This document shows, piece by piece, positions 1 to 12,985 of a stretch of DNA of 64,000 nucleotides. The notes below the pieces were generated by a model. It saw only the letters and a program-made list of their open reading frames with translations. It was not told where the DNA came from and did not search any database. The translations under genes were made by a program, and so were the position numbers. How positions within the stretch are numbered: position 1 is the stretch's first letter; each line of letters starts with the position of its first letter. Origin of the DNA: Artocarpus heterophyllus (lineage: Eukaryota > Streptophyta > Magnoliopsida > Rosales > Moraceae); contig CM046340.1 in NCBI GenBank assembly GCA_025403435.1, positions 15,568,091 through 15,632,090 on the forward strand, written 5' to 3'.

Positions 1-998
1 TAATTATATAAATTATAAATTTCATCTTAAGAGTATTTACAAATTCTTTAAGTATTTAAACACAAAAATTTGTATATTTAAAAATATTCTAAATTGCACA
101 AAATTCACATACATAATGCACATTAATATTATTCATAAACAAGTCACATTTATCGTAATTATACAAAATATAATTTATTGACGAAAATTTATTATTTAAA
201 TCTAAATTAATTTTATATTTAAGTTAATGAATTTTTCTCGGACATGACACTATTCTAATCACCTACAACTTTAAGAAATGATACACAATAATTAATTGAA
301 TATAAAATTTAATCATCTTTTTTTGATAGATCAAATTTGAACTCTATTTATATTTTATCCTAAGTTTTTCACTATGAAACTTTTGATAATATATAAACTT
401 TATAATGCACAACTCTTAAATAATAGTATGATTATGTATATAGGAAAAAATTAAGTATGAGTTTATTTTTTATTTTTGAGTTTTTTTTTCTTTTTATCTA
501 AATCAAACTATGCTTATAATACTTTGAAAGAACTTTAAGTTTAATTTTTGGATATTTTAAGTTTGAGTATCACTTTTAGGAAATGAATAAACTTTAGATA
601 TTTTAGAAGGATAAAATAACCTCTCAATAATAGAAATATATTATGATCTTAACTAAAAGAGTGTTTGACAAAATGAGTTATAATCAAAACTTTTGGTTGT
701 TATAATGTAAAGCTCTAACATATTATAATGGTTAGAAAAAGTTTTCAATTAAGAAGTTTCAGTTCTAACTACACTTCCCAAATATCTTTTAATATACAAA
801 ACCAAGTTTCAAGGTTGTTAAGTGGTATATTTTAAACTTGATGTGTCACAATGGGAAAGGAACAAGCTTTAGGTATGCCTAATATTTTTAATCCTTGTTT
901 TTGGTATCTAGTTGCATTTTCTCACAAACATTTTTTTTTAATTTTTTTTGAATGACTACACTATAAGGTGTTGTATTCAAATCTGTTTATAACATTTT
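1..998. other. AT-rich intergenic DNA
   Basis: I see no gene here. The stretch is very AT-rich and every reading frame is short. The only structure recognised is the small foldback-like repeat at 661-784, listed separately. Confidence 0.6.
661..784. repeat. small MITE-like foldback repeat
   Basis: The left end begins GTGTTTGACA and the right end (TAACTACACTTCCCAAATA) is a diverged inverted copy of it. The core contains the string ATGTAAAGCTCT, which recurs in the element at 24811-24972 and in altered form near 47441. The short length, similar ends and dispersed copies suggest a miniature inverted-repeat element, perhaps hAT-like. No target duplication was found. Confidence 0.45.
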
Positions 999-1324
999 GG
1001 CTCCATTTGGTATTGTTTTGAAAATTTTTAGAAATATGTTTACATGTTTTTTGAGGCAAAATTTTCAAAAACACTCTCAGTACAATTCTCAAAAAATTAT
1101 CATTTTTCAAAACAAAACCATTTTCACTTATTTTGAAAATACTACTAAACGGACCTGATAGGTTTTCATTTTCATTTTTAACCTAGTTTTTCAAAAAATC
1201 TAGAAATGTTTCCATTCTTATTTTTGGGCCGAGCTTGTAACCAAACATGTTTCCAATGGTATTTTCATTTTTAAAATTTTCAAAAACACCCAAAATGTTC
1301 TAAATAATGGAACCAAATGGGCCC
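999..1324. mobile_element. MITE with 13-bp terminal inverted repeats
   Basis: The left terminus GGCTCCATTTGGT is matched at the right end by ACCAAATGGGCCC, whose reverse complement differs by one base. The inner arms are rich in TTTTCAAAA motifs and pair partly with each other. There is no coding capacity. Length and ends resemble hAT- or Harbinger-type miniature elements. T-rich flanks on both sides make a target duplication impossible to call. Confidence 0.65.
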
Positions 1325-3350
1325 TTTATTTTTAGTTTTTGTTTTTCACAAAGTGTAGCTTATTTTTTATTGGGAAAAATTCACTACTCACTGTAAAAAA
1401 AAATTATAATAATAATTAATCTTGAGATGTGATTAGTTGCCCTTATGTATTGTTCAATTTTTTGATAAGTTTCCTCTATTATCATGAAAGTTTTTTCTAA
1501 TTATAATTCTCTTAAAAGTTTGGTTTAGGAAAGAATATTTAAGTAGAGTACATTCTTTAAAAAAAAAAAGATTAGGGGGCAAAATAGACACAAAATTATT
1601 TACTGGTATATATAAGAAATAATATTTGAATGTGTTAAAAGAAAAAAATGTATTATATCTTACTAGAGCAAGAGGAAAATTTTTTTATAAGGACAATTTT
1701 TAAAATAAAATTATTAGGAGTGCAACTATTTTAGCAGCACATTGGGAAAAAAAGTTAATTCAATGGAGGCAAATAAACAAAAGTAACACATTTAAACATA
1801 TAACACTTAAAAAAGTAAACAAAGAATATAATTAGTTAAATGTACATTACAATCAAAACATTTATTTACATTCAATAGTTTTATGTATAGATAAGTACGA
1901 CATTTCTTAGGAAAAAATAACTAACACATAAAAAAAACTAATCATGAGGTACATAAAAGAAAACAATAAACTAAGAAAACTATACAAAAATTGGTATATT
2001 TTCTATTAAAAAAAGTAAAATTTTATCAACTGAGTTTATTCAGTACAACATAAATATTCTCCTCATTTAAGCTAAGGAAAAAATTGCCCCTCAATTTTTC
2101 AAAACAATTAACATTCTTATGATCATTCAAATTGTTAAAAATATTAACAATACCTTCACTAATAAGCATTTATGTATTTTGTAAATTTATACATTATTTA
2201 AACATTAACTATTTAAAAAATTAGAAATAGATTTAAAACAAATTTTTTTTGAAACTATTTACAAAATTCAATCAGTATGAAAAAAATATCAAAGAAGTAA
2301 GATTAGACATCGAAGTAGATCGATTATAGGCGGGGATATGTTTGGCCTGGATGTTTGGCAAACTAAGGTATGAAAGAGAAATTTTTATTTTTTTAAATTT
2401 GTTTTGTTTATTTTTTTGAAATAGTTAATATTAAATTGTACTAAAATGTTAGTAATAGGATATTCTTAGTGTAATTACCCAAAAAAACCCTAGAATTAAA
2501 TAATGTAAATTTACATATTTAAACTAATTATTTTCTTGAAATATCACATAACAATTTTTGTGCTAAAAGGATTTATAGAATTAATATTAATATTCAAAAA
2601 ATTCTATAGCAAATTTTAAAGTTAAAATTTTTAACTTTTGTGATTTAATAATTCGGATGATAAATTCTATCGTGAATTGAAGTGGAAGAAATTTTAATCC
2701 ATAAACAACTTGAGAAATTTAATTACAAGAATTTCCAAGTGTAGTACAAAGTGAGCAGTGTATCGAGAAACACTCTAACGCTCAACAAGTCCTTAATTGC
2801 CAAGTTGAAATCAGAGTTACACAAGTAATACACCCAGTAGAAAATTCTACGTGAGCTCAGAAATTAATACTGTCCAAAAACTATATCATTATCGAGTTCA
2901 GAAGCAGGAAAAAAGTCAAGTTTAGATTTTATTTAGTCTAGAATTAAATTTAAGACTAAACACAATCAAAAATAAGTATGTGACTAAAACTTATATCGAT
3001 ATCAATTCATACATGTTTAGCATTCAACTGTATTTGAAAATAGGAAAGGACCTGATATATATTAAAATCTCTTGTCAGTTAAGTTAGACTCCTAGTCGTG
3101 CAAAATATTTTTGTTTGATGGGAATCTTTAGAGATAAGCTCAAAAAAGGGGATTCGACCATGATTTGGACTTGATTTGATTTTGTCCTTCATGCATTTAA
3201 GAGACAAAAATCTCACCAACCTGTATTAGAGAATGATGCCACAGTTAGGGCTCCTTAAGCAAGTTTTTAGCTCCAACAAAGTTACTTAGAGCTTAAATAA
3301 GTATTAGTTAAGTGACATGTTTAGATTTTCTTTTGTTCAATAAATACTTG
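1325..3350. other. AT-rich intergenic DNA with dispersed-repeat debris
   Basis: No gene is visible. The part around 1560-1650 resembles 15240-15320 (AAATTATTT..GGTATAT..AGAAATAAT), and 2300-2400 resembles 7400-7500 (AGTAGAT..TTTGGCA). This marks the stretch as pieces of an old dispersed repeat also present at 7.0-7.5 kb and 14.0-15.9 kb. Confidence 0.4.
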
Positions 3351-6120
3351 CATTATCACAAGGCCTCATTTTAGACTCCATTTCCTCTCTAATTCCCCCC
3401 CAAAACCGACCACACCAAGAGGAGTTCTCCAAAATTCTTCCCTTTCATTTTCTTTTCCAAATCCATGAGAATGATCAAGACTATCTAAGAAAAATTTTTC
3501 CTCTTCCTTCTACTCTCCAAAACCGGTTTCACCAAGGAATCCACCAAGAAAATTTTCTTCCTTTCCCCTCCTTCAAGGCCTTGTTTTCCCCTAAGTGAAC
3601 TCCAAAAAAATTATATCTTAAAATCCCTCACAACAATCCATCAAAGTAAGAAGAGAAGGAGGACTAGAAGGAAGTTAGTTTACAGCTTTTTCAAGGGGTA
3701 AAGTTTCAATCTTTTCTCTTTATTTCCTTATATGAAAATAAGATTAGGTTTTTATATATGAATTTTGTGTTTTAGTGGTCAAGCAAGGAGCAAAAAGAAG
3801 ATTTGGTCAATTTTTAGGAAGGGCTCAAGTTGGTCATCAAGAGTGAGAATCTTAGATTTTTTTTTTCCATGCGTTTACCAAGTTTAACGTTTGTATTTTT
3901 ATGAGTGATTTGATGATTAGGTGAGAAAATGGTTTGTAATAATTATTTATATATTATTTAACATAGTTTATGCATGTATGTGTTGGTCAAAAGCTAATAG
4001 ATGCATGTTAAGTTATGTTGTTGCAAGTCTTGGTTTGTGGAAAAATTTTCCACAAATTTTGGGCGTGTAAACGAAAACATTGGAGTCAGTTTTTAAAACT
4101 TTTTTGAACACAGAACTTTTACTTTATGACATTTTGAACAAAACTCCATCACTAAACGAAAATGTAGTTTTGACTCTAAGTAAGGTTTCCTAGTAGTTTT
4201 TACAAACTGCTCAAAACAATTTTGAAACTGCTTAGAACAATTTTTACAAGAGCTGCTACTGTTTTGGTTATTTCGGGCCATTTTAGGTCCAAATTTCAGT
4301 TTCACAAACTTAAATATTTTAGATTTTGATGAGACAGACAACTTTTATAAAGAAACTTTTCCTAAAATTTTCCTCTAAAAAATAGTTATGGACAATTTTC
4401 TAAAACTGTCCAAAAATCGTATTTTTGAGCTTAAACGGTTTTTCAAAGTTTCAAGCTGTTTTGAGGCCGAACTGTAATTTTCACTAGACATGAAACTTCT
4501 AGGTCTCATCAAAATAAAAGCTTTCATAAAGGAACTTTTGCAAAAATCTATTTATAAGAAGGACTTTAAATTTGATTAGTAAAAAACTATAAAACTCTTT
4601 AATCGGTAAAGTTTGTCAAAGTTAACTGGAAAATAAATATGCTGAAGACAGTAATCAGGACCTCTATATGAGCATGAAACTTATTAAAACACGTATTTAA
4701 AACAAGTAACTTTCATGAAGAAAAGCTTTAAAAGAAAAATCTATCTTCAATATGTAGTTTCATGGTAATTTTCTAAAATTAATAAAAAAGGTACATTTCA
4801 GTGCTAGATTCAAACGAAGATTGTGTAGCAATGGAATTCTATTTTTCGATAAACCATGAAATTATAACGCTCTAGAAAAACTATACAAGCCTAAGATTTT
4901 ATGTTTTACTAAATTCAAACATTAATTTATAGAGCAATTTCAGCTCAAAACCTTGAGTTATACGGATATAGTTTTTAAAAGAAAATCCTTAACATTTTTC
5001 AAATGATCGACAAAACAGCTATTGTAAAAAAACTTACATGCCTAATTTTTGTATTATAATGTTAGACATGGGTCCAATGCCCGCCTTTATCCAAAAGCCC
5101 CTAGGGTCATAGTTTTAACAGTATGACATATAAAACATATTCGGAGCGTTTTTAGGCTCAATGAGCTTTGAACCAATTATGAGCCCATCAAACGAATTAA
5201 CAAAATGGTTAATTAAGCATTAGTCTAAAAATCAAGAATTTAGGAAATCTCTAATTTAGTTAATTAAGGTCATATAGACTTAGTAATGAGAACATAATTG
5301 ATTAGTTGTTTTAAATTAGTTAATTATCAATTACAATACGAATCAAAGGCAACTACGGAAAATTGGATGTTATGAGGACTTAAATTAGTAATTAATCCTT
5401 GTAATAAAAATATCCATTTTTATGATCTTTTGCGAAAGAAATTATGGTAAAACTTCTTATGTTTATGCTGAAATTAAAATAGCATAAAATAGATTATTCT
5501 TGCACATTCTTAATGGGTGTTTTGTACAAAATTATTTCTTATAGAGGATAAGGAATTTTGGACAAAAAGAGAGACCTACTACAAGATAATAGGTAAGTAA
5601 GAATCTCGTCTACAGTACCAATAGTTTTAAATAAATGTTTTCAAAAAATAGTAAGCATGGTTTAATTCAAGTCAAAATATGCTATGCCATGTCATAATAC
5701 ATGCTCACTAAATTGTTAGTGAAACTTTTTAGGATAATCTAATAAAAGAGTCGTATCAACTTCTTGACCTACTGGGAGGCTTAAGACTTAAAAATAAAAA
5801 ATTAAATTAAATTAGATCATGGAGTTATTGAGACTTTGCAAACCTTAACTGCTTGTCGATCGCACCCAACCAGTATGACTACTTAGGCCTAATAAAAAAT
5901 TAATAAGACATGATCATAACTAAGCATAATCGGCACATGCATTTTATCGTCATATGTTACTTTTAACACTTTACGAGTTATAGTTCCTACTTGCTGAGCG
6001 AAAGTTCATTAAAGAATGTTCATATAATAGGTAAACCAACCTGTCAATAATATCTAATGGACGGTGGCCAAGTGGCAGACGATCAGAGTGGAGTTATGGG
6101 AAATAGATATTGCACGCTCT
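3351..6120 (+). repeat. possible decayed long LTR
   Basis: A C-rich leader-like block (3380-3600, repeated CCAAAACCG and ACCAAG words) is followed more than 2 kb later by TTGCTGAGCGAAAGTTCATTA (near 5993). This resembles the segment CTACTGAGCATAGTGTTGCTCAT inside the intact LTR at 30996-33397 (around 32993). Such blocks are common in plant gypsy LTRs. No termini or target duplication were found, so this may be an old solo LTR or unrelated sequence. Confidence 0.25.
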
Positions 6121-9100
6121 TATTTTTCGCATTTAATTTTTGTTACATATGACTTTTTTAATAATATGTGAACTGCATTACCTTAGTATTATGCATGTTT
6201 TGGGTTAACTATTAAGTCACTATTATATGTCATTGTTTCTATTGCAACAAATGTATACATAGCTTTTAATTAAAAATTAATTAGTTAAGTCTTTTTAAAA
6301 AAATGTTGCTAAAGTTACGTTATATAAATAGATGTATCTTTAAGTAGTTAAGTAACAGCCATGCAAGTAAGGTCATTATACTTAATGAGATGCACCTATT
6401 GACATCCTTTATTATACTTTTCACACATCCCTATTTAATAAGATTTATTTATTATTGTATTACCTATTAATAAAATTACTCTTAAGGATAAAATTGTTTT
6501 AAATAAATACTCATTACACATCTATTATAATAATATATTTATTCCCTTCTAAAAAATTAGTGTATTATTTTTTTTAAAGAATAAAATGGATTCTAAAATG
6601 AAGAGTCTCGTATAAAAAATATATTATTTATTTCTTTTTCAAAATTCTTATTTTTATTATCGTTTTATATATATACTAATTTAATTATATATGTCATTGT
6701 AAATTTTTTTATTTATAAATAACTACAAATCATATGCTTCGGTAAAAGGAACCACTCTTTGTTTTGATATAAAAAACACGATATTAAAAAAGAAAAAAAA
6801 AACTATGTTTCTCTTCTTGTTTTTAAGTAAAGGAAATACAATTTGTTTGATTCATATATCAACCCTTACAATTCACTATCGATTATTGTTTCCTAGAATC
6901 TAAAGTATGGTTTAATGAAAAAGAAAAAAATTATATTACGGAAAAATTATCGCTTGGTATATGAACAAAAAAAGAAAAATGGTTGGAAAAAATTGTAAGT
7001 TTATTTAAAGGATAGGTGGAAAAAAAGAAAACCAATAATACTATTTTATTGTAAGGACTTTTCTGATATTTTAGGAGGGTATAAAAAGGAGAATGAAGGG
7101 TGGTTATAGAAACGGTATATGAAAAGTGGAATAAAGGGTGTCAATAGAAATACCCTTCTTAATGTTTTTAATATTTGGGATGCAATCTAACACTGTAAAA
7201 AATACTAAGGGGATAGATTAACTTATGGAATATTTGTGGCATTTTAATAAAATCATAGAATACTTTTAGAATTTTTTTTCAAAACATTACTTACCTTTTG
7301 TACTACTTTTATATATATTTTGGATTCTTTATTCCCCTCGTTTATTCACGATGGTAATGTCAAAAATATACCTTTATGCCTTGAATTATCTGAAAATTGT
7401 ATATATTAATAGACGTCAAAGCATATCGACCATAGATTTGGATATTTTTAGTCGAGTAGATTGGCAAATTGGAGGTGAGAGATATTTTTTATTTTTCTTA
7501 AAATCATTTTGTTGATTTATTTAAAATAATGTTAAATGATACATTAACGGCAATAATTGAGGGTAGAATAAGTAATTAAGAAACGTATGGTTTATGTATT
7601 ACACTATTATTAAAATTTTTAAAACATAGAATATAAAAGATAACATACAAAAATCATAAATAAAATAAAATATTGTTTTAAAAGTATATATTAATGGCAG
7701 TCAAAATAAAAAACTCATATAAGTCACAATTTATCATTAAACCATGATGGTATAATATTTATTATACATAACATTTAAATATTATAACACAACAAAACAC
7801 AAATAATTTTTTTTTCACAAAACTTATAGACTTGCATTTTGCCATCGAAAATACCAATGTTGCTCATTACAAGAATACTCCATGATTGAAAAAAAATACA
7901 TTGAAAATAATTAGCCAAAAAATAGTTGCAATAATCTCATCATTTGTTAGTAGAAGAAATCTTATTAAAAGCAAGATAACACAAAATTTTAATTTAAAGT
8001 ATAACTTACGACCATCATCAACAGATAAAACAAATAATTTTTTTCTTTATTTCAAAACCTTTTTTTCCATAATTTATCTTTACCTTGAAGAAGATTTGAG
8101 ATAAATTAAGTTAGCAATATCTTAAAGTTTCTTAAAATCATAGTATGTAAAAAATTCTTTTATTAATGAAACAATATAAGCTAATTTGAAGTATTTTCTT
8201 CATAGGTTTTCATAAATGGAATAAAGTATTGATCGGGTCTGAAAAGTAAATATGATATAATCTCAAGTATAACGTTGTTATAAATAATAATACTCAGTAA
8301 GTCTGAGGTCTATCTCGCAGGAAAAAGATCTTGTAAAGTTCAACATATTAATTATATTATCCGATTAAATTATTTATCGAATTTGAGGATTAAATTTAGT
8401 TATTTACAAATTATATACACATTATTTGCAGTTTATTTACAAGTTTTGCAGGTCTTATGATTTATGTAGATTACCGAATTTACATGAAAGTTTATAAATT
8501 TTAAAACAAAAATTCAAATTAACTATAGAACTTCAACAATAAGAAATGTAGTTAATCAAAAGAAAACAATAATTATGAAAATGTTGAAGTTAAAGGATCA
8601 ATTATGGTTTCTAACTCAATTATATTTTAGTTTTTCTAAAAAATATTTGCTAAAAAGATTTAAGAATATATTATATCATCCTTCTACGACTAATCTAGAA
8701 TTACCGAGTATTAACTGTGTCAGTTCATGTCTATAATGTAGCAAAAACTCATATTAATAAACAAATATAAACTTAAACTTAATTAAGAAATTTACCTAGA
8801 AAATAAAGTAAAGCTTTTACCGAGCTATTCTTTGTCAATGAATAATCAAAGTTTTACTAAGTATTACCCATGCTAGCCTATATTTACGATAAGTCAAACT
8901 CCTATTTTACAAGAAAATGACAAATTAATTCTAAATTTACTAAGTTTTTTAAATAATGTTAGCATTATAACAGCTTAGAAAACATAAAAATAACTAAAAA
9001 TAACTAAGCTAAATTGACCAAAATCTCACCCACTCACCTCAACAAAAAGGAAAATTAAAAACACATTTTTAACACTATTAAATATTTATAATTACTAAAT

Positions 9101-9699
9101 AACAGGGTTTCAACATTAATTAAACAAAGTTTGGGTAGTAGAACCCAAATCCCTACATTAACTAACGAAGAACGAAGAGTTAATTGAGGCATGCACATCC
9201 TTCTATAGACGAAGGCAAGCATGCTCAGACAAATATTTTACACACAAAATAAAAAAAAAAAAAAACAAAGGTCCGTTTAGGAGAAATCTTTAACAAAAAT
9301 ATAACAAGAGAAAAAGTATCACGTGGTGTTTCCAATACACTCAAAACTTAAAGCGTTTTATCTTTTTTTTGCAAACCATTTTTTTTGCCCAAACAAAACA
9401 TTTTTTATGTTTTCTAAAACATTTTTTCCTCCTTCAGCCTTCCAAAACTATTTGTTTCCCTTTTTTCTTCCAAAACGTCTTTTCTTTTTAATTTTTTTTC
9501 TCGTTTTTATCTTTTTGTTAACATGCTTACCACGTACAGAACACGTGCTGTCAACTAGAAAGAAAAGAAACAAAGGTCAAATGTTAGGTATCTAATTTTT
9601 AACTTATTCTTGATTTTCTTTATCTTCCTCGGATAAGAGCTGATGCAAATTACATTATATGTTTATTACTCCTTTTTTTTTCTCGGTTCAGCTTTATAG
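6121..9699. other. AT-rich intergenic DNA
   Basis: No gene is supported. The small open frames at 7886 and 9323 are low-complexity (Phe/Lys-rich) and look fortuitous. The part at 7310-7450 is a diverged copy of sequence at 14030-14160 and 15790-15900 (shared word TTGAATTAT and neighbours). Confidence 0.5.
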
Positions 9700-9796
9700 G
9701 ACGCAAGTTGTAAGATGTGATCTGCTGCTTCGCGGAAATAAGAGCAATGAAACGGCAGCTTCAGGAGCATTGGATTGGCTTCAGGAAAGAAATCCA
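9700..9796 (+). pseudogene. exon-like fragment, 5' part, interrupted by solo LTR
   Basis: A pyrimidine-rich tract and CTTTATAG resemble a splice acceptor just before 9700. From 9701 a frame runs 32 codons (containing NETAASGALDWLQERNP) up to the target duplication ATCCA. With the LTR and one duplication removed, it continues in frame for 21 codons and ends in a stop at 11891-11893 with a basic tail. I do not recognise the protein. It could be the last exon of a gene broken by the LTR, or chance. Confidence 0.3.
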
Positions 9797-11822
9797 TGTT
9801 AGTTATGTATGCTCTAAAGAGTAAAAATGTAATAAGTTTTTGGAGACTTTTTTATCAACAAAGAATTTGTTTATTGTTTATTGTTTATATACCAAATCTT
9901 GTCCTATTTACGTTCATATTTGTTGAATATATGTTAAGCAAACAAAAATCTGAGATTGTCGGTCTAAACCTTTAAGAATTGGGCATATGATAGACAGATT
10001 ATGCGAAAGATACGATTCTTAAGGTGATGGTCTAAAACATAAGATCCACAATCGAGGGAATAAAATTGGGCGCTTTATTCATGTAAAGATTGTTATGTTG
10101 TCTATATCCCAATTGGTAGATTGTTTGTTTTGACCATCGGAGGTGGATTCCATGAATAGAAACATGGACACGTTGTCATAGGTGACGATATGTTGGATCG
10201 GGACATAAAGTGAATTGATTTGGATTAATAATTCTATCTTAGCAAATCGATTCACTTTAGACAATCATTTGTATTGTATCTTAATCCTGAGATGAATAGT
10301 GGGCCTGTTGTTTTGACTTGTGTCTTTTGATGTACCAAAGGGTGACACCCATATCTTAATAGTGGTATGCATGTCGGTACGTTGGAAGCATGACTCTTGA
10401 TAGCGTAGACCTATTATTCATAGATATAAAATCCATAGCTCCTCTTCAGGAGTAGTGATATCCTCTTATATGCATTATCCTATAATTGAAAAACTGGAGC
10501 ACTCAACCATTTGGATACATAGGTGTAATCGAATGGTATACTATCCTTGGATGGTAAGTTTTTTTATGGTGAGATAATGGAACGTAAGATAAAAATAGTC
10601 AGAAAGGTAAGACAGAACTTGTCCTTAAGCCGATAATGGATAATCCTATGAGGATACGATACATTATGCTATGTCATGGAGACTTAGCTATACGGGCTTC
10701 GTAATTCTATGTAGTTCGAGAGTGCAGCTCCAAGCTTTTAGTGGAGTAGCGTTGGAGTTGATAATTATGAAATGTATATTTAGGATATTGGGTTTCATAA
10801 TTATCGGGAGCTTGAACTATATAGGTTTATTTGGTCCCCTTTGTTAGCTCACAACATCCTGTAAAGATACGGCGTGCTTTTCCAATAATTGGTGACTGAT
10901 GTTAGATTTATCAGATTGGTTTAAAATTTAGAAGAATCAGATAATTCATGTCTGTTTATCGGTTGAATTAATTTTGTGATAAAATTGATTCAAGATAAAC
11001 TTGTTGAATTATTGGGATCGGATAATTCTTGTCTGTTTATCGATTGATTTAATTTTGAATAAATTAGATCAAAATAAACTTGTAGAATTATTAAGAATTC
11101 ATTTATTTTCTTGGAGATTATCTAGATAAAACTTTATCCTATAGAATCTTGGGTGGAAATAAAAGATTTGTTGAGATATTAATCGACAGTTGGCACGCCG
11201 ATCCTCAAGTTTGGCTTGCCGATGGGCCCTGTTCAGCCTGCCGATCTTCCTGATCGGCCTGCCTATAAGCGAAGCATAAGATCACGCATTTTTACGCAAA
11301 TCTTATCAGATATTGATCCGAATTTGATTCTGATTCAAATTTTTGAGACATAATCTGAAAAGGACGGACCTTAGACCCAACCTCTATAAATAGGGAGTAA
11401 GTCTTAAGAGTTATTTAGATCAATTGAGAGATTAAGTAGGTAGTAAGTCTTAAGAGTTATTTAGATCAATTGAGAGATTAAGAGTGATACTCTGCTGGTG
11501 AGAATCTGAAAACTCCCTAAGAGGTTTTGTTCACAAATCACGAACACTTGCTTTGGGATTGGTTGGAAGGAGAGTCACCTAGTGGAAGAGCTGTACGTGT
11601 GAGCCCACACTCACTCCGATCGTGGATGGAGAATAGAAAAAAAAACCAGTTGGTTGAGGCTCTTCTAGAATGTTACTTCTCTTCACAGATTGTAGGAGCT
11701 CTTCGGCATTCAAAAGTTAGTAAGATCTGGTTAATTTATGCATATAGCATGTCAAACTTGTTTTTTGGAAAATACTCTGATATAAAATTTTTAAAATTCC
11801 ACTGCGTACTATTTTTCCAACA
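9797..11822 (+). mobile_element. solo LTR of Ty1-copia element (copy A)
   Basis: This 2026-bp LTR starts TGTTAG, ends CCAACA and is flanked by a perfect 5-bp duplication ATCCA (9792-9796 and 11823-11827), with no coding region beside it. It is therefore a solo LTR left by recombination between two LTRs. Homologous LTRs lie at 20949-22970 (same strand) and 30031-41030 (opposite strand, split by a later insertion). Copy A has two internal tandem duplications absent from the others: about 81-bp period near 10933-11094 and 46-bp period near 11396-11486. The open frame at 11527-12012 runs across the LTR end and is not a gene. Confidence 0.9.
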
Positions 11823-11893
11823 ATCCAATGGTTGGGGTCGTGGAGAGATTGTGCAGGATAGCTTGCGTGAGTGGGAAAAGCAAGAGACGTTAG
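11823..11893 (+). pseudogene. exon-like fragment, 3' part, after solo LTR
   Basis: This begins with the second ATCCA duplication. From 11828 the frame MVGVVERLCRIACVSGK continues the frame of 9701-9796 and stops at TAG 11891-11893 after a Ser-Lys-Arg-rich tail. The combined frame is 53 codons. The product is unknown, and support rests only on frame continuity across the insertion and the acceptor-like site upstream. Confidence 0.3.
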
Positions 11894-11918
11894 ATCAGAG
11901 AAAGAATAGCAAGATTTA

Positions 11919-12985
11919 TGTTTGTTTCATGCATTTTTTGAACTCAATGAACTTAAATTTGGATTCAAGTATCAAGAATTCTTTGGATGTGTTTGTTTCC
12001 CTCAAAATCTAAATCATTTGAGTATCAAGAATTCAAGTTTTTAGAGTTCTCATCCCTTAAACTTTTGATACTTAGATATTTTTTCTACAGTAAAAACTAA
12101 AATTCTTTCTTTCATACTTGAGGAAAAAAATCATAACTACTTCATTTGATATCCAATTGAGATGATTCTTTTTTCACTGTGTTCCTAATGAAGGGAGGAA
12201 TAAATCAAGATGTATATTGTATATTTTTAAAATCATTAACATTAAGGGTCCGTTTGGTAAATGGATTCAAATTAGTGATTTAATTTGAGTTAGTGTGATT
12301 TAAATTAGGATTAGAGTTAGTGATTTGAATTGATATTTGGATGTACATTTAAGTTTTAATCTGAGTATGGAATAAAATTAGAAATTTGTGTTTGGAGAAG
12401 TAATGAAGATAGTTTTTGATTTCTTAATAAATCCAATAAAATCTTAATGTTAATGATCTTAAAAAATATGCAATATGATCTTGATTTACTCCTCCCTTCA
12501 TTAGGAACACAGTGAAAAAAGAATCATCTTAATTGGATATCAAATGAAGAATTTATGATTTTTTTCCTCAAATATAGGAAAAAGAATTTTAGTTTTTGCC
12601 GTAGCAAAAATATCTGAGTATCAAAAGTTTAAGGGGGTTGAGAACTCTGAAAACTTTAGACTCTTGATACTTAAATAATTCAAATTGTGGGGGAAACAAA
12701 TATATATCCGAAGGATTTTTAATATTCGAATCCAAATTTGAGTTCATTGAGTTCAAAGAATGCATGAAACAAACATACCCTAAGATTTTATTAGATTTAT
12801 TAATAAATCAAAAACTTTCTTCACTACCTCTCCAAACACAAATTCTAATTTTATTCCATACTCAGATTAAAATTTAGATGTACATCTAAACGTTAATTTA
12901 AATAACAATTCAAATCACTAATTTAAATACTAATTTAAATCACGTTAACTTAAATTAAATTACTAATTCGAATTCATTTATGAAA
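11919..12985. repeat. two interleaved foldback elements (A-B-A'-B')
   Basis: Segment A (about 11919-12246) returns as its reverse complement A' (about 12443-12776). Segment B (about 12247-12442, starting GGGTCCGTTTGGTAAATG) returns as reverse complement B' (about 12779-12985). Matches include ATGAAGGGAGGAATAAATCA against TGATTTACTCCTCCCTTCAT, and TTGAACTCAATGAAC against GTTCATTGAGTTCAA. The GGGTCCGTTTGG end is typical of plant Harbinger/hAT-type miniature elements. No coding capacity. Boundaries are approximate. Confidence 0.75.

Noticed and set aside
9323..9595. 90-codon Phe/Leu-rich frame as a membrane protein
   Set aside because: The apparent hydrophobicity comes from T-runs in AT-rich DNA.
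11527..12012. 161-codon frame as a gene
   Set aside because: It starts inside the solo LTR and crosses its end and the ATCCA duplication into flanking DNA. The codons have no family resemblance.
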